Assembly: GCF_016595215.1 (NCBI RefSeq)
Contig: NZ_JAENHK010000010.1
Span: forward strand, 1,473,390 to 1,537,389
Origin: Chryseobacterium paridis
GTDB taxonomy: Bacteria > Bacteroidota > Bacteroidia > Flavobacteriales > Weeksellaceae
Length of the DNA stretch: 64,000 nucleotides
Direction of reading: 5' to 3'
In this document: in pieces, positions 43,870 to 52,390 of the stretch
Layout: every line of letters starts with the position of its first letter
Position numbering within the stretch: the stretch's first letter is position 1
Notes under the pieces: model-generated
Seen by the model: only the letters and a program-made list of their open reading frames with translations
Database searches by the model: none
Told to the model about the DNA's origin: nothing
Made by a program: the position numbers and the translations under genes

Positions 43870-44085
43870 TTATCCTTTTAAAATCTTAATGGCATCCGCA
43901 ACAATCGCAGGGTTAAGTTGATTCAGGTTTTGCTGATTGGATACCGAATTCTGAATGGAAATTCCACTGGCATGCGTAGCCATCTGATAAAGCATACTCA
44001 TGGCCTGTGCCGGAGACTCACCGAGCACGGTAACGTTGGTCTGCGTAACTGCATCTGTAGTCTGGTTGTTTACTGTGTCTGCCAT
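43870..44085 (-). CDS. Short RebB-type protein
   Basis: 71 aa. MADTVNNQTTDAVTQTNVTVLGESPAQAMSMLYQMATHASGI and SIQNSVSNQQNLNQL follow the Reb pattern, and the VADAIKIL end matches the VADAISIA helix of the tandem copies. It lies 18 bases ahead of the 177-aa Reb-like gene, so they share an operon. Confidence 0.85.
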   Translation of the reverse strand: MADTVNNQTTDAVTQTNVTVLGESPAQAMSMLYQMATHASGISIQNSVSNQQNLNQLNPAIVADAIKILKG

Positions 44086-44102
44086 ATTTTTCGTTTAAAT
44101 GG

Positions 44103-44231
44103 TTATTTAGTTTTAGTTTTTTTGACATTCTCTAAGATTTCTCTCATCTCAATTCCATCTTTTGTTTTATATTGCGATTGGAATCGTAAGTACTTTGTTA
44201 CTTTCTCTCTTTTGTCTGATACAAATTTCAT
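44103..44231 (-). CDS. 42-aa charged small protein at the head of the R-body accessory operon
   Basis: ATG at 44231, TAA at 44105-44103. The peptide MKFVSDKREKVTKYLRFQ… is basic and amphipathic, with no Cys and no membrane segment, and ends KKTKTK. It is followed after 17 bases by the short Reb gene. Too short to place in a family. Coding character (codon use, tight spacing) supports it. Confidence 0.5.
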   Translation of the reverse strand: MKFVSDKREKVTKYLRFQSQYKTKDGIEMREILENVKKTKTK

Positions 44232-44663
44232 AAACTAAAACATGTCATCGTTCAGGGAAAAAACTGATTTTCAAAAACTAGGGAATTCTCCCAAAAGTGA
44301 AATTCAAAGAAAAACACGTGATCCAATTATTCGTAAAAACTCCTTATTAGAAGTATTTTCAAGCTTTTATATTATACCAGAATAATCAAAAAAAAGTTTA
44401 ATTTGATAAATTTCTGTGCTATTATTATCTCATTCTTTTTTTTATTCTGAATCAAAAATTCCCGATAATGTGATCGTTGTATTTCGTCAACAACAAGTTG
44501 TAGGTATTGGATCTGTATTAAAAAAGATCAGTATTCTCCACTTATTCATTCAAACACCTCTTATATACATTCGGGAAATATCGTCAACACGACGGGAAAT
44601 GCAGGTATCTGTCATAGGCAGGTATTCTGATACCTTTGTTTTGTAATTTAAATATCTAAACAG
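44232..44663. other. Divergent regulatory gap
   Basis: Contains the promoter of the R-body accessory operon (minus) and of the spondin lipoprotein (plus). TACCTTTG at 44631-44638, 25 bases before the ATG at 44664, matches the -7 consensus for the plus-strand gene. The dyad GGGAATTCTCCC (44281-44292) lies about 50 bases before the minus-strand 42-aa gene. No convincing gene; an open frame at 44416-44646 begins with GTG and has no features. Confidence 0.4.
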
Positions 44664-45974
44664 ATGAAAATGAATAAATTAAAATCGAGTTGGTTCGCAT
44701 TAGCTGCTATACCCTTCTTTTTATTAGCATGTGATGATAATGATGACAACACGATGGAAAGTGGAATGCCATCAACAATAACCGTAGAAAATGTACTTGA
44801 TTCTAAACCTTTGGTGGAATCCGGCACTTTTAAAAACAATGGAGCTTCTCCTGTTATTATGCCCGGAGAATCTACAACGATTCAGTTTTCAGCGGCAAAA
44901 GGCCAGGCTTTAAGTTTCGCCACTATGTACGGCTGGTCCAATGACCTTTTCTTTGCACCGGAAAACCCTGGGATCAAATTATATCAGGATAATGGGACTC
45001 CTATTGAGGGAGATGTTTCTTCCCAAATCAAATTATGGGATAACGGAACAAGAATTAACCAGACTCCAGGAGCTACAGTAATGCATCCCGGAACAGCGGA
45101 AACAACTGCTAAAAATATTACTGAGGTTTCAGGAACCGATGCACAGGGTAATACCTATGCAGCAGCTTCTTCATTAATGAAAGCAAGTCTTCATTATGAT
45201 GGAAATTCAATGTTTACTTTAACGATTACAAATACATCGGGTACTACCTCCAATCCTACACCCTTCAGTCCGGGAGTATGGGCTATTTCTTATATAGCAG
45301 GAGGAAACCTTCTTAATCCTAATCCACTTTATGAAAAAGGAAAGCCTTCTATGAATGGCCTGACAAAAATTGCAGAAGCAGGTGATACTATGGATCTTGG
45401 GAATTACATCAAAGGACAAACCGGAATCTTTACCCCTCTTTCTCCAATATTGGTAGTGGTTTACAATGGAATAGACAATCCACTATACAAAACCGGAGAA
45501 GCTGACAGAGGAAAAGGATTAAAGGAACTGGCTCAAAAAGGAGATGCTTCAGTATTAGCAGCCTACTTAAAACAAGTTCAAGGAGTTAAACAGGTGTATG
45601 TTTTACCCGCTGCAGGCTCAACGGTCTTATTACCAAAAATTGCAGGACAATCCGGAGGCAAAGTTTCTCAACAATTGAATGTACAAGCTGGTGATAAAAT
45701 TGCAATCGCTACCATGTATGGCTTCTCTAATGACTGGTTCTTTGCAACAAAAGGAAATGGTATAGATGCCACACAAAAAGGTGATATCTCCACATCAATT
45801 GCTTTATATGATAATGGAACAGCACTAAATCAGTTTCCTGGAGCAGGAATTACTCAGTTTAATTTAGCAGGTACACCGTTGACGGAAAGTAAACCCATAC
45901 AGGAGGTTCCCAATCCAAATGCATTTACCACATTACCCGCTATCTCCAATATGATCAAAGTAACCCTTCAATAA
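44664..45974 (+). CDS. Lipoprotein with two spondin-N-like domains
   Basis: 436 aa. Signal with lipobox FFLLAC (residue 23). Two repeats of one module: LSFATMYGWSNDLFFAPENPGIKLY..IKLWDNGTRINQTPGA and KIAIATMYGFSNDWFFATKGNGIDAT..IALYDNGTALNQFPGA, each ending in a beta strand. This is the spondin N-terminal fold seen in many flavobacterial lipoproteins. Outer-membrane or periplasmic; role unknown. Followed by a terminator, then redox proteins. Confidence 0.85.
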   Translation: MKMNKLKSSWFALAAIPFFLLACDDNDDNTMESGMPSTITVENVLDSKPLVESGTFKNNGASPVIMPGESTTIQFSAAKGQALSFATMYGWSNDLFFAPENPGIKLYQDNGTPIEGDVSSQIKLWDNGTRINQTPGATVMHPGTAETTAKNITEVSGTDAQGNTYAAASSLMKASLHYDGNSMFTLTITNTSGTTSNPTPFSPGVWAISYIAGGNLLNPNPLYEKGKPSMNGLTKIAEAGDTMDLGNYIKGQTGIFTPLSPILVVVYNGIDNPLYKTGEADRGKGLKELAQKGDASVLAAYLKQVQGVKQVYVLPAAGSTVLLPKIAGQSGGKVSQQLNVQAGDKIAIATMYGFSNDWFFATKGNGIDATQKGDISTSIALYDNGTALNQFPGAGITQFNLAGTPLTESKPIQEVPNPNAFTTLPAISNMIKVTLQ

Positions 45975-46001
45975 CGGGACATTTTAGAAAAAAATATAAA
46001 T

Positions 46002-46031
46002 AATTGGGCACTTTTTGAGTGTCCAATTTTT
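46002..46031 (+). terminator. Terminator after the spondin lipoprotein gene
   Basis: AATTGGGCACT/AGTGTCCAATT (one G-T pair) with loop TTTTG, then TTT. It separates this gene from the following redox pair. Confidence 0.75.
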
Positions 46032-46059
46032 ACCTGATTGATTAAAAAATTAATTCTCA

Positions 46060-46761
46060 ATGAAAAATTTAGCACAAAAAATAATCTCCACCCGATCGAC
46101 GGTCGCATCTCTTTTCTTTATTTCCCTGTCATTGACAGTTCAGGCTCAACAAAGTCAAATGAAAATGGATGGTGTGAAAACAACAGGGCAAGAAATGAAA
46201 CAGGTATCCTACACTATTCCTCAAAAGCCCGAAGATATCAGCCCATTGTTAATTGGAGAAAAGATTCCTACGGTCAATATATTAGATGCAACGGGAAAAA
46301 GTTTCAATCTCAACAAAGCTGTTGCTGAAAAACCAACAGTCCTGATATTCTATCGGGGAGGCTGGTGTCCTTATTGCTCAAAACAGCTTTCAGGATTACA
46401 GGATATAGCTCCTGATTTGGAAAAGTTGGGTTATCAGATCATCGCGATTAGTACGGATCAACCTGAAGGACTTATGCAGTCTGCAACTAAAGAAAAATTA
46501 AGCTACACTTTACTATCAGACGCTGATCTGGTGGTTTCAAAACAATTCGGTATTGCTTTTAAAGCGCCAAAAGGATATTGGGAAATGCTTCCAAAAACTA
46601 CAGGAGGAAAAAATATTGACCTATTATTACCTGTTCCTTCAGTATTTATTTTAGATAAAAAAGGGACGATTCATTTTGAATACATCAACCCTGATTTTAA
46701 ACAAAGACTTAATCCAGAGTTATTGAAATCAGTAGCTCAAAACATTATAAACGATCTATAA
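46060..46761 (+). CDS. Exported peroxiredoxin-like (AhpC/TSA) protein
   Basis: 233 aa. Signal peptide to about residue 30 (LFFISLSLTVQAQ). Thioredoxin-fold core IPTVNILDATGKSFNL…VLIFYRGGWCPYCSKQL with Cys 103 and Cys 106, then IIAISTDQPE and FIL-DKKGTIHFEY. The CPYC motif rather than a single peroxidatic Cys with PxxxTxxC suggests a thiol-disulfide or bacterioferritin-comigratory-like peroxidase. Nine bases before a thioredoxin-like gene: a periplasmic redox operon. Confidence 0.85.
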   Translation: MKNLAQKIISTRSTVASLFFISLSLTVQAQQSQMKMDGVKTTGQEMKQVSYTIPQKPEDISPLLIGEKIPTVNILDATGKSFNLNKAVAEKPTVLIFYRGGWCPYCSKQLSGLQDIAPDLEKLGYQIIAISTDQPEGLMQSATKEKLSYTLLSDADLVVSKQFGIAFKAPKGYWEMLPKTTGGKNIDLLLPVPSVFILDKKGTIHFEYINPDFKQRLNPELLKSVAQNIINDL

Positions 46762-46770
46762 TTAGAAACA

Positions 46771-47238
46771 ATGATTACCTACACAAACAAAAAATTACGC
46801 TTTTTATTCAACCTGATGGTTGTATTATTGGCTACAAACTTTACAGCAGCCCAACAAAAAGCAAGTAAAAACAGCATGTCCGGAGAAGAAATTCATTTCA
46901 AAACCAACAGCTGGAAGGAAGTGACTGCTGAAGCAAAAAGAAGTGGCAAAACTATTTTTGTAGATGCCTACACCAGCTGGTGTGGTCCTTGTAAGTTATT
47001 AAAATCGACAACATTTAAAGATAAAGCCGCTGCTGCTTATTTTAATAAAAACTTCATCAATTATACGGTGGATATGGAAAAAGGTGAAGGGATTCAGCTG
47101 GCCAAAGATTGGAAGGTCAACTCCTACCCTTCATTGCTTTTTTTCAGTCCTGACGGAAAGATGACTTTAAAACAAATAGGCTACCTGGATGGTAAAAACC
47201 TGATTGAACTGGGACAACAGGCAATAGCAAAAAAATAG
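46771..47238 (+). CDS. Exported thioredoxin-like protein
   Basis: 155 aa. Signal peptide ending near ATNFTAAQ. Active site SWCGPCKLLKSTTF (Cys 71, Cys 74), the extended form seen in DsbD-gamma-like proteins and in DUF255-like thioredoxin domains, then the cis-Pro region SYPSLLFF. Predicted periplasmic reductant partner of the preceding peroxiredoxin. Confidence 0.9.
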   Translation: MITYTNKKLRFLFNLMVVLLATNFTAAQQKASKNSMSGEEIHFKTNSWKEVTAEAKRSGKTIFVDAYTSWCGPCKLLKSTTFKDKAAAAYFNKNFINYTVDMEKGEGIQLAKDWKVNSYPSLLFFSPDGKMTLKQIGYLDGKNLIELGQQAIAKK

Positions 47239-47245
47239 GTACCTT

Positions 47246-47640
47246 TAGGTTTGTGTTCGAAGTGAAATTGCGGAAAGGCGGAAAGGCTGAATTGCGAAAT
47301 CGCATATTTGTAAAATTGACCATTTGAAATTTAAAAGGATTTGTCATTTCGAACATAGTGAGAAATCTATTGTTAAATAGTCTATAAAATAAAAAGTAAA
47401 ATAGCGAAAAGGCTGAATTGCGAAATCGCATATTTGTAAAATTGACCGTTTTAAATTTAAAGGGATTTGTCATTTCGAACATAATGAGAAATCTATTGTT
47501 AATAGTCTATAAAATAAAAAGTAAAATAGCGAAAAGGCTGAATTGCGAAATCGCATATTTGTAAAATTGACCATTTGAAATTTAAACGGATTTGTCATTT
47601 CGAACATAGTGAGAAATCTTTTATCGGAAAACAAAAGTTG
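47246..47640. repeat. Three tandem copies of a 125-bp unit
   Basis: Units start near 47285, 47411 and 47536 with GGCTGAATTGCGAAATCGC and include ATATTTGTAAAATTGACC, GGATTTGTCATTTCGAAC and ATAGTGAGAAATCT. Copies differ by few bases. Non-coding. Confidence 0.85.
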
Positions 47641-47715
47641 AAATAAAATTACTATTCTTTAATCGCAAGCTTCTACTTTAATATAAAAAAGTCAGCAATA
47701 TAAAAAAGAGAGATT

Positions 47716-48555
47716 ATGATCCGGAAATACGAAGAGAAGTCTACCCTCGCCCGTTTTATCATGCATATTAATAGTGATGAATTAAAGGGAATCGGATTAC
47801 GGAATGGCTCACCCGTTCCCATCAATACTTTTGTTTATAATAAAGGAGAGGCACAATCGGTAACCATAGACGAAATTGAATATACACTGCCGGAAGGTTG
47901 TATTTTACCATTGGTAGCAAGTCTCCACTTTGTTTTTGAACGTCCGGATCAACTTATTGCATGGCAGTTCAATCGTGAGTTCTACTGTATTGTAGATCAC
48001 GACGCAGAAGTGGGTTGTGTAGGATTTCTCTTTTACGGCATCCAGCATCCGATGTTTATTAAATTAAGCCCAAGTGAAAAAAAAGCAATGCTCCAGCTTG
48101 AAAAACTATTCTATGATGAATGGGAGTCAACCGATAATTTCCAGGGAGAAATGCTGCGGACTTTGCTGAAACAACTGATCATTAAAACAACCCGGATTGC
48201 CAAACAGCAAAGCGAGAGCTATCAGCACTTTTCCGATGAAAAAATGGATCTGGTGAGAAGATTCATGCTGGTGATCGAGGGAAACTTTAAAAAAGAGCAT
48301 GGTGTAAACTTCTATGCAGCAGCACTCAATAAATCACCAAAAACACTCAGTAACATCTTCGCCATTTTAAAACAACCGGCTCCATCTAAAATAATTCAAA
48401 GCAGAATTATTCTGGAAGCTAAACGCTATCTTCATTATACCGATAAGTCTGTAAAAGAAATTGCTTATGAACTCGGATTTGAAAGTTCAGCACATTTCAG
48501 TCGTTTTTTTAAAATGTATTCCGGAGGCAATGCTTCGGAGTTCAGAAATTCTTAA
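47716..48555 (+). CDS. AraC-family regulator
   Basis: 279 aa. N-terminal cupin-like half with few charged motifs (PEGCILPLVASLHFVFERPDQLIAWQFNREFYCI), C-terminal double HTH (185-279: NFYAAALNKSPKTLSNIFAILKQPAPSKIIQSRIILEAKRYL, EIAYELGFESSAHFSRFFKMYSG). Stand-alone after the repeat tract; target unknown. Confidence 0.88.
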   Translation: MIRKYEEKSTLARFIMHINSDELKGIGLRNGSPVPINTFVYNKGEAQSVTIDEIEYTLPEGCILPLVASLHFVFERPDQLIAWQFNREFYCIVDHDAEVGCVGFLFYGIQHPMFIKLSPSEKKAMLQLEKLFYDEWESTDNFQGEMLRTLLKQLIIKTTRIAKQQSESYQHFSDEKMDLVRRFMLVIEGNFKKEHGVNFYAAALNKSPKTLSNIFAILKQPAPSKIIQSRIILEAKRYLHYTDKSVKEIAYELGFESSAHFSRFFKMYSGGNASEFRNS

Positions 48556-48652
48556 CATTTGTACCTATTATTTTTTCATCAATTCTTCCGAATGGCCGAC
48601 TGATAGGGCAATCAAACAACTACATCTCTACCAATACAATAAAAAAATGATG

Positions 48653-48805
48653 TCAATTCATTCCCTTTTTATTGCATTCCAGCAATTTACCTTCAGAATT
48701 TTCCCAATAATATTTTTTTCTCAAACCAATGTGAATTAATATACAAAAACATACGGCTATTATTACTGATAAACATTGTTTTAGCTGATCAGCTACCACA
48801 CGCAA
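48653..48805 (-). CDS. Candidate 50-aa membrane microprotein
   Basis: Open frame from a TTG at 48805 (no ATG) to TGA 48655-48653. The peptide has one hydrophobic helix (LSVIIAVCFCILIHIGL) followed by a basic, aromatic patch RKKYYWENSEGKLLEC and a short tail. Codon pattern looks coding, but the start is non-standard and no neighbour supports it; may be a gene remnant. The rest of 48556-48909 is AT-rich with no other feature. Confidence 0.28.
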   Translation of the reverse strand: MRVVADQLKQCLSVIIAVCFCILIHIGLRKKYYWENSEGKLLECNKKGMN

Positions 48806-48909
48806 AATTATTTTTTATTAAAAAAATAGAATTTAACATATTAAATATAAAATAATATTGTTATTTTTATCGAATAAATAATAATTTAAGACTAATTAAT
48901 ATAATATCT

Positions 48910-49356
48910 ATGGTTATCACTAATAAAGGCAAAATTGTGTTCAGAATGAGAATTCTTATGGCTCTTTTAGTAATTGATGTTTTATTAGTCATAGCAGGAT
49001 GTATTCTGAAATCTTATATTCATGAAAACATTGAATGGCCATTATTATCTATTTCCATCATCATATTTTTATTGATCTTAAACAATATTATCCGGTTACG
49101 GGTATTCCACTTTGAAAATACAGGAGCTGTTTTTTCAATCAAATCTTATCATCCCATTAAAACAGGAGTTGTGCGTCCACATATCGATTATCCGGTAAAC
49201 AGATTAAGAGCACTTAAGATGAAAAGATCTATGATGGCAAAAATTGTCATTATCGAAGTGAATAGTCAGCAAAAAGAAACTCCACTCCGTATTAAAGTAA
49301 AAGCTTCAAGCATCAGTGATAAAGATTATGTACGTATGATCAATTCTTTCGTTTAA
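48910..49356 (+). CDS. Small membrane protein of unknown function
   Basis: 148 aa. Two N-terminal membrane helices (ILMALLVIDVLLVIAGCIL; LLSISIIIFLLILNNII) followed by a C-terminal beta-rich cytoplasmic part (RVFHFENTGAVFSIKSYHP…IVIIEVN) that may form a PH-like domain, as in other bacterial two-TM PH proteins. Not recognised with certainty. Converges with the SIP gene, 30 bases apart. Confidence 0.7.
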   Translation: MVITNKGKIVFRMRILMALLVIDVLLVIAGCILKSYIHENIEWPLLSISIIIFLLILNNIIRLRVFHFENTGAVFSIKSYHPIKTGVVRPHIDYPVNRLRALKMKRSMMAKIVIIEVNSQQKETPLRIKVKASSISDKDYVRMINSFV

Positions 49357-49386
49357 TCCTGCACTTCATAGAAGTATACAAAGACT

Positions 49387-50166
49387 TTATAATCCCTTTT
49401 TTCCTTCTATCCAGTATGCTTGTGACTTAATCTGATTAGGCATCACACCTCCCGCTTTAAGGAATTTACGGATCAATGTCATTTTTTTTCCATTACCAGT
49501 AAGGTAAAAATGAACATCTCCACTATCCACAGCTTTTCGTTCTTCATTCAAAAAACAAGTCAGCGCTTCTATGGTTCTCATCGTACTGTTTTTAGGGATA
49601 TAATAGCCATATAGATCCAAAGCTTCTAATGCTTCCGGCTCTTCCAACTCATGGAGGCAAAGAAAAGAACGCTCTGAATTTTCAGCCGCCTCCTTTATAG
49701 AAAGTGAATTTCCGAGTGATGTTTCATCTCCTACAGAAAAATGAATCTTTGCCTTCGGATCAAAAAGTTTCTTCCCTCTTGGCAATAAAATCTTCATTGA
49801 ATCACCTACTGCTAACTGGCTAATGTAATTGCAACCCACCGCTGTCGCATCATGAAGATGAAAAAGAATATCAAAAGTTCCATTCTCCTTGTCAAAATTG
49901 AAAGGTGAATAGTTTCGGAAGTCCCTGTCATTGATCCGGATCCCAATGGCGTAGGTCGGTGCGAATTCCACTCCGTTCAAATCAGCTTCAAAACGAATTC
50001 TACGCAGGTTATTTGAAATATTCTCGGTTGATATAATCGTGCAATCTTTAAATTTGGATGACATCATGCTTTCCACGGTGTCGTTGATCCATTTTGGTAA
50101 ACTTGGCATAAAAAATTTTATTGCAAAGGAAGCAACAAAACTAAAGTAGGTCGATAGCCATTTCAA
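49387..50166 (-). CDS. Siderophore-interacting FAD-dependent oxidoreductase (SIP/ViuB-like)
   Basis: 259 aa. Ferredoxin-reductase-like fold: FAD-binding RDFRNYSPFNFDKENGTFDILFHLH, NAD(P)H-side GDETSLGNSLSIKEAAEN, LTGNGKKMTLIRKFL and a C-terminal AYWIEGKKG. The family reduces ferric siderophores in the cytoplasm to release iron. An ATG at 50109 (MPSLPKWIND) is a possible shorter start, removing a hydrophobic N-terminus unusual in this family. 30 bases downstream of an AraC gene, so probably co-transcribed with it. Confidence 0.87.
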   Translation of the reverse strand: MKWLSTYFSFVASFAIKFFMPSLPKWINDTVESMMSSKFKDCTIISTENISNNLRRIRFEADLNGVEFAPTYAIGIRINDRDFRNYSPFNFDKENGTFDILFHLHDATAVGCNYISQLAVGDSMKILLPRGKKLFDPKAKIHFSVGDETSLGNSLSIKEAAENSERSFLCLHELEEPEALEALDLYGYYIPKNSTMRTIEALTCFLNEERKAVDSGDVHFYLTGNGKKMTLIRKFLKAGGVMPNQIKSQAYWIEGKKGL

Positions 50167-50196
50167 GGAATTGATTGGACAATTTGTGGTTTTATA

Positions 50197-51063
50197 CTAT
50201 CTCTTGCTGTGATCCCGAAAACCAGATGGTGAGCGTCCTTCCAGCTTTGTAAACAAGCGGGTAAAGTAGGCGTGATCATTATATCCCAATTCATGGGCTA
50301 TTTCCTTTACCGTAAGATGTGTAAAGATCAATAACCTCTTTGCTTCCACTAAAATCTCCTGATGAATCCAGTATAAAGCAGATTTTCCGGTTGCCTCATG
50401 AACCACTTCTGTTAAATACCCCGGAGAAATATTCAGTACCTCGGCGTATAAGGATGGACTTTTTAGGGTTTTAAATTCTTTCCTTATCTGGATCCTGAAT
50501 TGCCGTGTCAATTGTAGAGCCCGGCTTTCTTTTAGTATTTCAGATTTTATATCATGTAAAAAGTTATACGCAAACATTCCGGTATAAGCATTCACTAAAG
50601 ACTGAACAACAGAAAATCCTTCCTTTGCACAAAGCATTTCATCCGTACAGAAAGATTGAAGTACAGCAGCACAACTGTTTAATTTTCCGATCCAGTCGGG
50701 ACCAATCGCTAATGGTTTTGCTTCAACCAGAGATTCTTCAAAAACAGAACGCACGGATTCAGACAACAGATCTGTTTTCACTGCGAGAAACCATCCTGAA
50801 ACCTCATCCATCACTAATCCCTGATGTACCTGTCCCGGCAATAGAAAGAAAATAGAGGGTTCATTAGCTTCAATAACCGAAAAATCAACCATCATTTTTG
50901 CATATCCTGTTTCCAGAAACATAAATATGTAATGACTGTCCCGATGAACTCCTTTATCAAGAAGATTATCTTCAATCCCTACAATCCGCTTTTCAACTCT
51001 TTCCACGACAATACCATGTTGAGAAACATCGTTTAAGTCATAGGTAGGAATTGTTTTTTTCAT
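50197..51063 (-). CDS. AraC-family regulator upstream of the siderophore-interacting protein
   Basis: 288 aa. N-terminal cupin (HRDSHYIFMFLETGYAKMMVDF..FFLLPGQVHQG), C-terminal HTH pair (195-288: SLYAEVLNISPGYLTEVVHEATGKSALYWIHQEILVEAKRLL; EIAHELGYNDHAYFTRLFTKLEGRSPSGFR). Same strand and 30 bases upstream of the SIP gene, which suggests an iron- or siderophore-linked regulator; inference. Confidence 0.9.
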   Translation of the reverse strand: MKKTIPTYDLNDVSQHGIVVERVEKRIVGIEDNLLDKGVHRDSHYIFMFLETGYAKMMVDFSVIEANEPSIFFLLPGQVHQGLVMDEVSGWFLAVKTDLLSESVRSVFEESLVEAKPLAIGPDWIGKLNSCAAVLQSFCTDEMLCAKEGFSVVQSLVNAYTGMFAYNFLHDIKSEILKESRALQLTRQFRIQIRKEFKTLKSPSLYAEVLNISPGYLTEVVHEATGKSALYWIHQEILVEAKRLLIFTHLTVKEIAHELGYNDHAYFTRLFTKLEGRSPSGFRDHSKR

Positions 51064-51180
51064 CTTTCGAAATCAGGAAACAAATTTATAAATAATATTT
51101 TTCCAACCCGCTATTTTAAATTATCATACATAAGAATAGCTTATCCAGGTGTACGATTATATCAGAAACGACATCATAGA

Positions 51181-51951
51181 TCAGGACAGATTGTTCCGAG
51201 ATTCATTAAAAAAATAAGGCCTCAGAATATCTTCGAAATTATAAAGCCCATTGAGTTTATCTGTAAGATTCTTTGCGACAAACAAGGCTCCATTTCCAAA
51301 AGCTTCCCTGGATATAGATTCATGAACAAGCCTTACAGTTTGATAAGGAAACCCAAAAATCACCTCATGCTTCCCCACAATACCTCCTACTCTCACAGAA
51401 TTTATACTTTCAGTCTCTATATCCAACGCCTCGGCAATTTTAACTGCTGTTCCTGAAATCCCGGACTTGGCTTTAAAATGCTCTTCAATGACTTCGATAT
51501 CTACTTCCGGAGCTATATTTTTCAAAAGTGAAGCCGCAAACAATAAGTAATTGACCCCTAAAGTAATATTGGGAGACCAGAAAACGACTGCGTTCGCAGA
51601 GAGTTGTTTTAAAAATGCTTTTTCTTTTTCACTGTAATGCGAAACAGCAGATATGATTTTAATCTTCTTTTCGGCTGCTACTTTTCCATAGAGATAAATA
51701 CCTTCTTCTGTGGAAAAATCAATAATAACATCTACCGGATATGCATCCAATAGATCTTTTATATCTAATCCCTGCTTCGAAACAATCAGGGCCGGATCTG
51801 TACAATCAACTCCCAGAAATTCTTTCGCAGATGCATGTTCCATCATTTTACTATTTCGTACCACCCATTCAAGCGTATATTCCTTATGCTGTAATACAAC
51901 ATTCGCGACTGCCTTTCCGGCTTTTCCAAATCCTATTAACCCTATTTTCAT
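51181..51951 (-). CDS. 4-hydroxy-tetrahydrodipicolinate reductase-like protein (DapB family paralogue)
   Basis: 256 aa. N-terminal Rossmann GFGKAGKAVANV, IDFSTEEG, and WSPNITLGVNYLL, then the catalytic region IEVIEEHFKAKSGISGTA. In DapB this reads E-x-HH-x-x-K-x-D-x-PSGTA. Here the general acid His (158) and a Lys (162) remain, but the second His is Phe and the D-x-PS part is changed. It is therefore a divergent relative that may use another substrate than the lysine-pathway intermediate. Free-standing, 117 bases after the AraC start. Confidence 0.75.
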   Translation of the reverse strand: MKIGLIGFGKAGKAVANVVLQHKEYTLEWVVRNSKMMEHASAKEFLGVDCTDPALIVSKQGLDIKDLLDAYPVDVIIDFSTEEGIYLYGKVAAEKKIKIISAVSHYSEKEKAFLKQLSANAVVFWSPNITLGVNYLLFAASLLKNIAPEVDIEVIEEHFKAKSGISGTAVKIAEALDIETESINSVRVGGIVGKHEVIFGFPYQTVRLVHESISREAFGNGALFVAKNLTDKLNGLYNFEDILRPYFFNESRNNLS

Positions 51952-52233
51952 ATTATATTTTTTTTGATATACGTAACAATCATTTTGATTTTTCAGAAAG
52001 CATATGTATTATAAATAATAAAAATTTAAAGAACACATTTTATCAATGCGAGATAGGTAATGTACGAAAAATTATTTACTTCAACCCAGAGAAATGATGC
52101 CCCTTCATAACACAAACAACGACCAACAGACGATTTATTGCTAATAACGATTTTAATTTAGCCAAAAAAAATAATCGTCAAAAAGTTCTTATTTCAAATA
52201 TTCAACTGTATTTTGGTACCTCAAAAATGATAT

Positions 52234-52305
52234 AAGTATTTATACGGTATATTTCATTTGGTCATTTATACTCTAAAATCTTTCTCTTTTTGTTCATTAC
52301 TTTGA
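52234..52305 (+). promoter_or_regulatory. Two-box operator and promoter shared with the 60402 gene (copy A)
   Basis: AAGTATTTATAC (52234-52245), 12 variable bases, TTGGTCATTTATACTCTA (52258-52275), 21 variable bases, TTACTTTGA (52297-52305) as the -7 region. The same order, spacing and near-identical sequence occur at 60294-60365. ATTT(A/C)TAC is repeated 26 bases apart in both, so one protein dimer per box, on the same helix face, is plausible. Confidence 0.65.
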
Positions 52306-52390
52306 GTTATCAATCAGCATAAAAACCCAAAGGCGGAATCTGAAAAGCCTCTATACAAAAAGAGTAAGAATTACCAAAAAAAACAACACC

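Noticed and set aside
44416..44646. 76-codon frame upstream of the spondin lipoprotein
   Set aside because: GTG start, no signal of coding, and it overlaps the promoter-like TACCTTTG.
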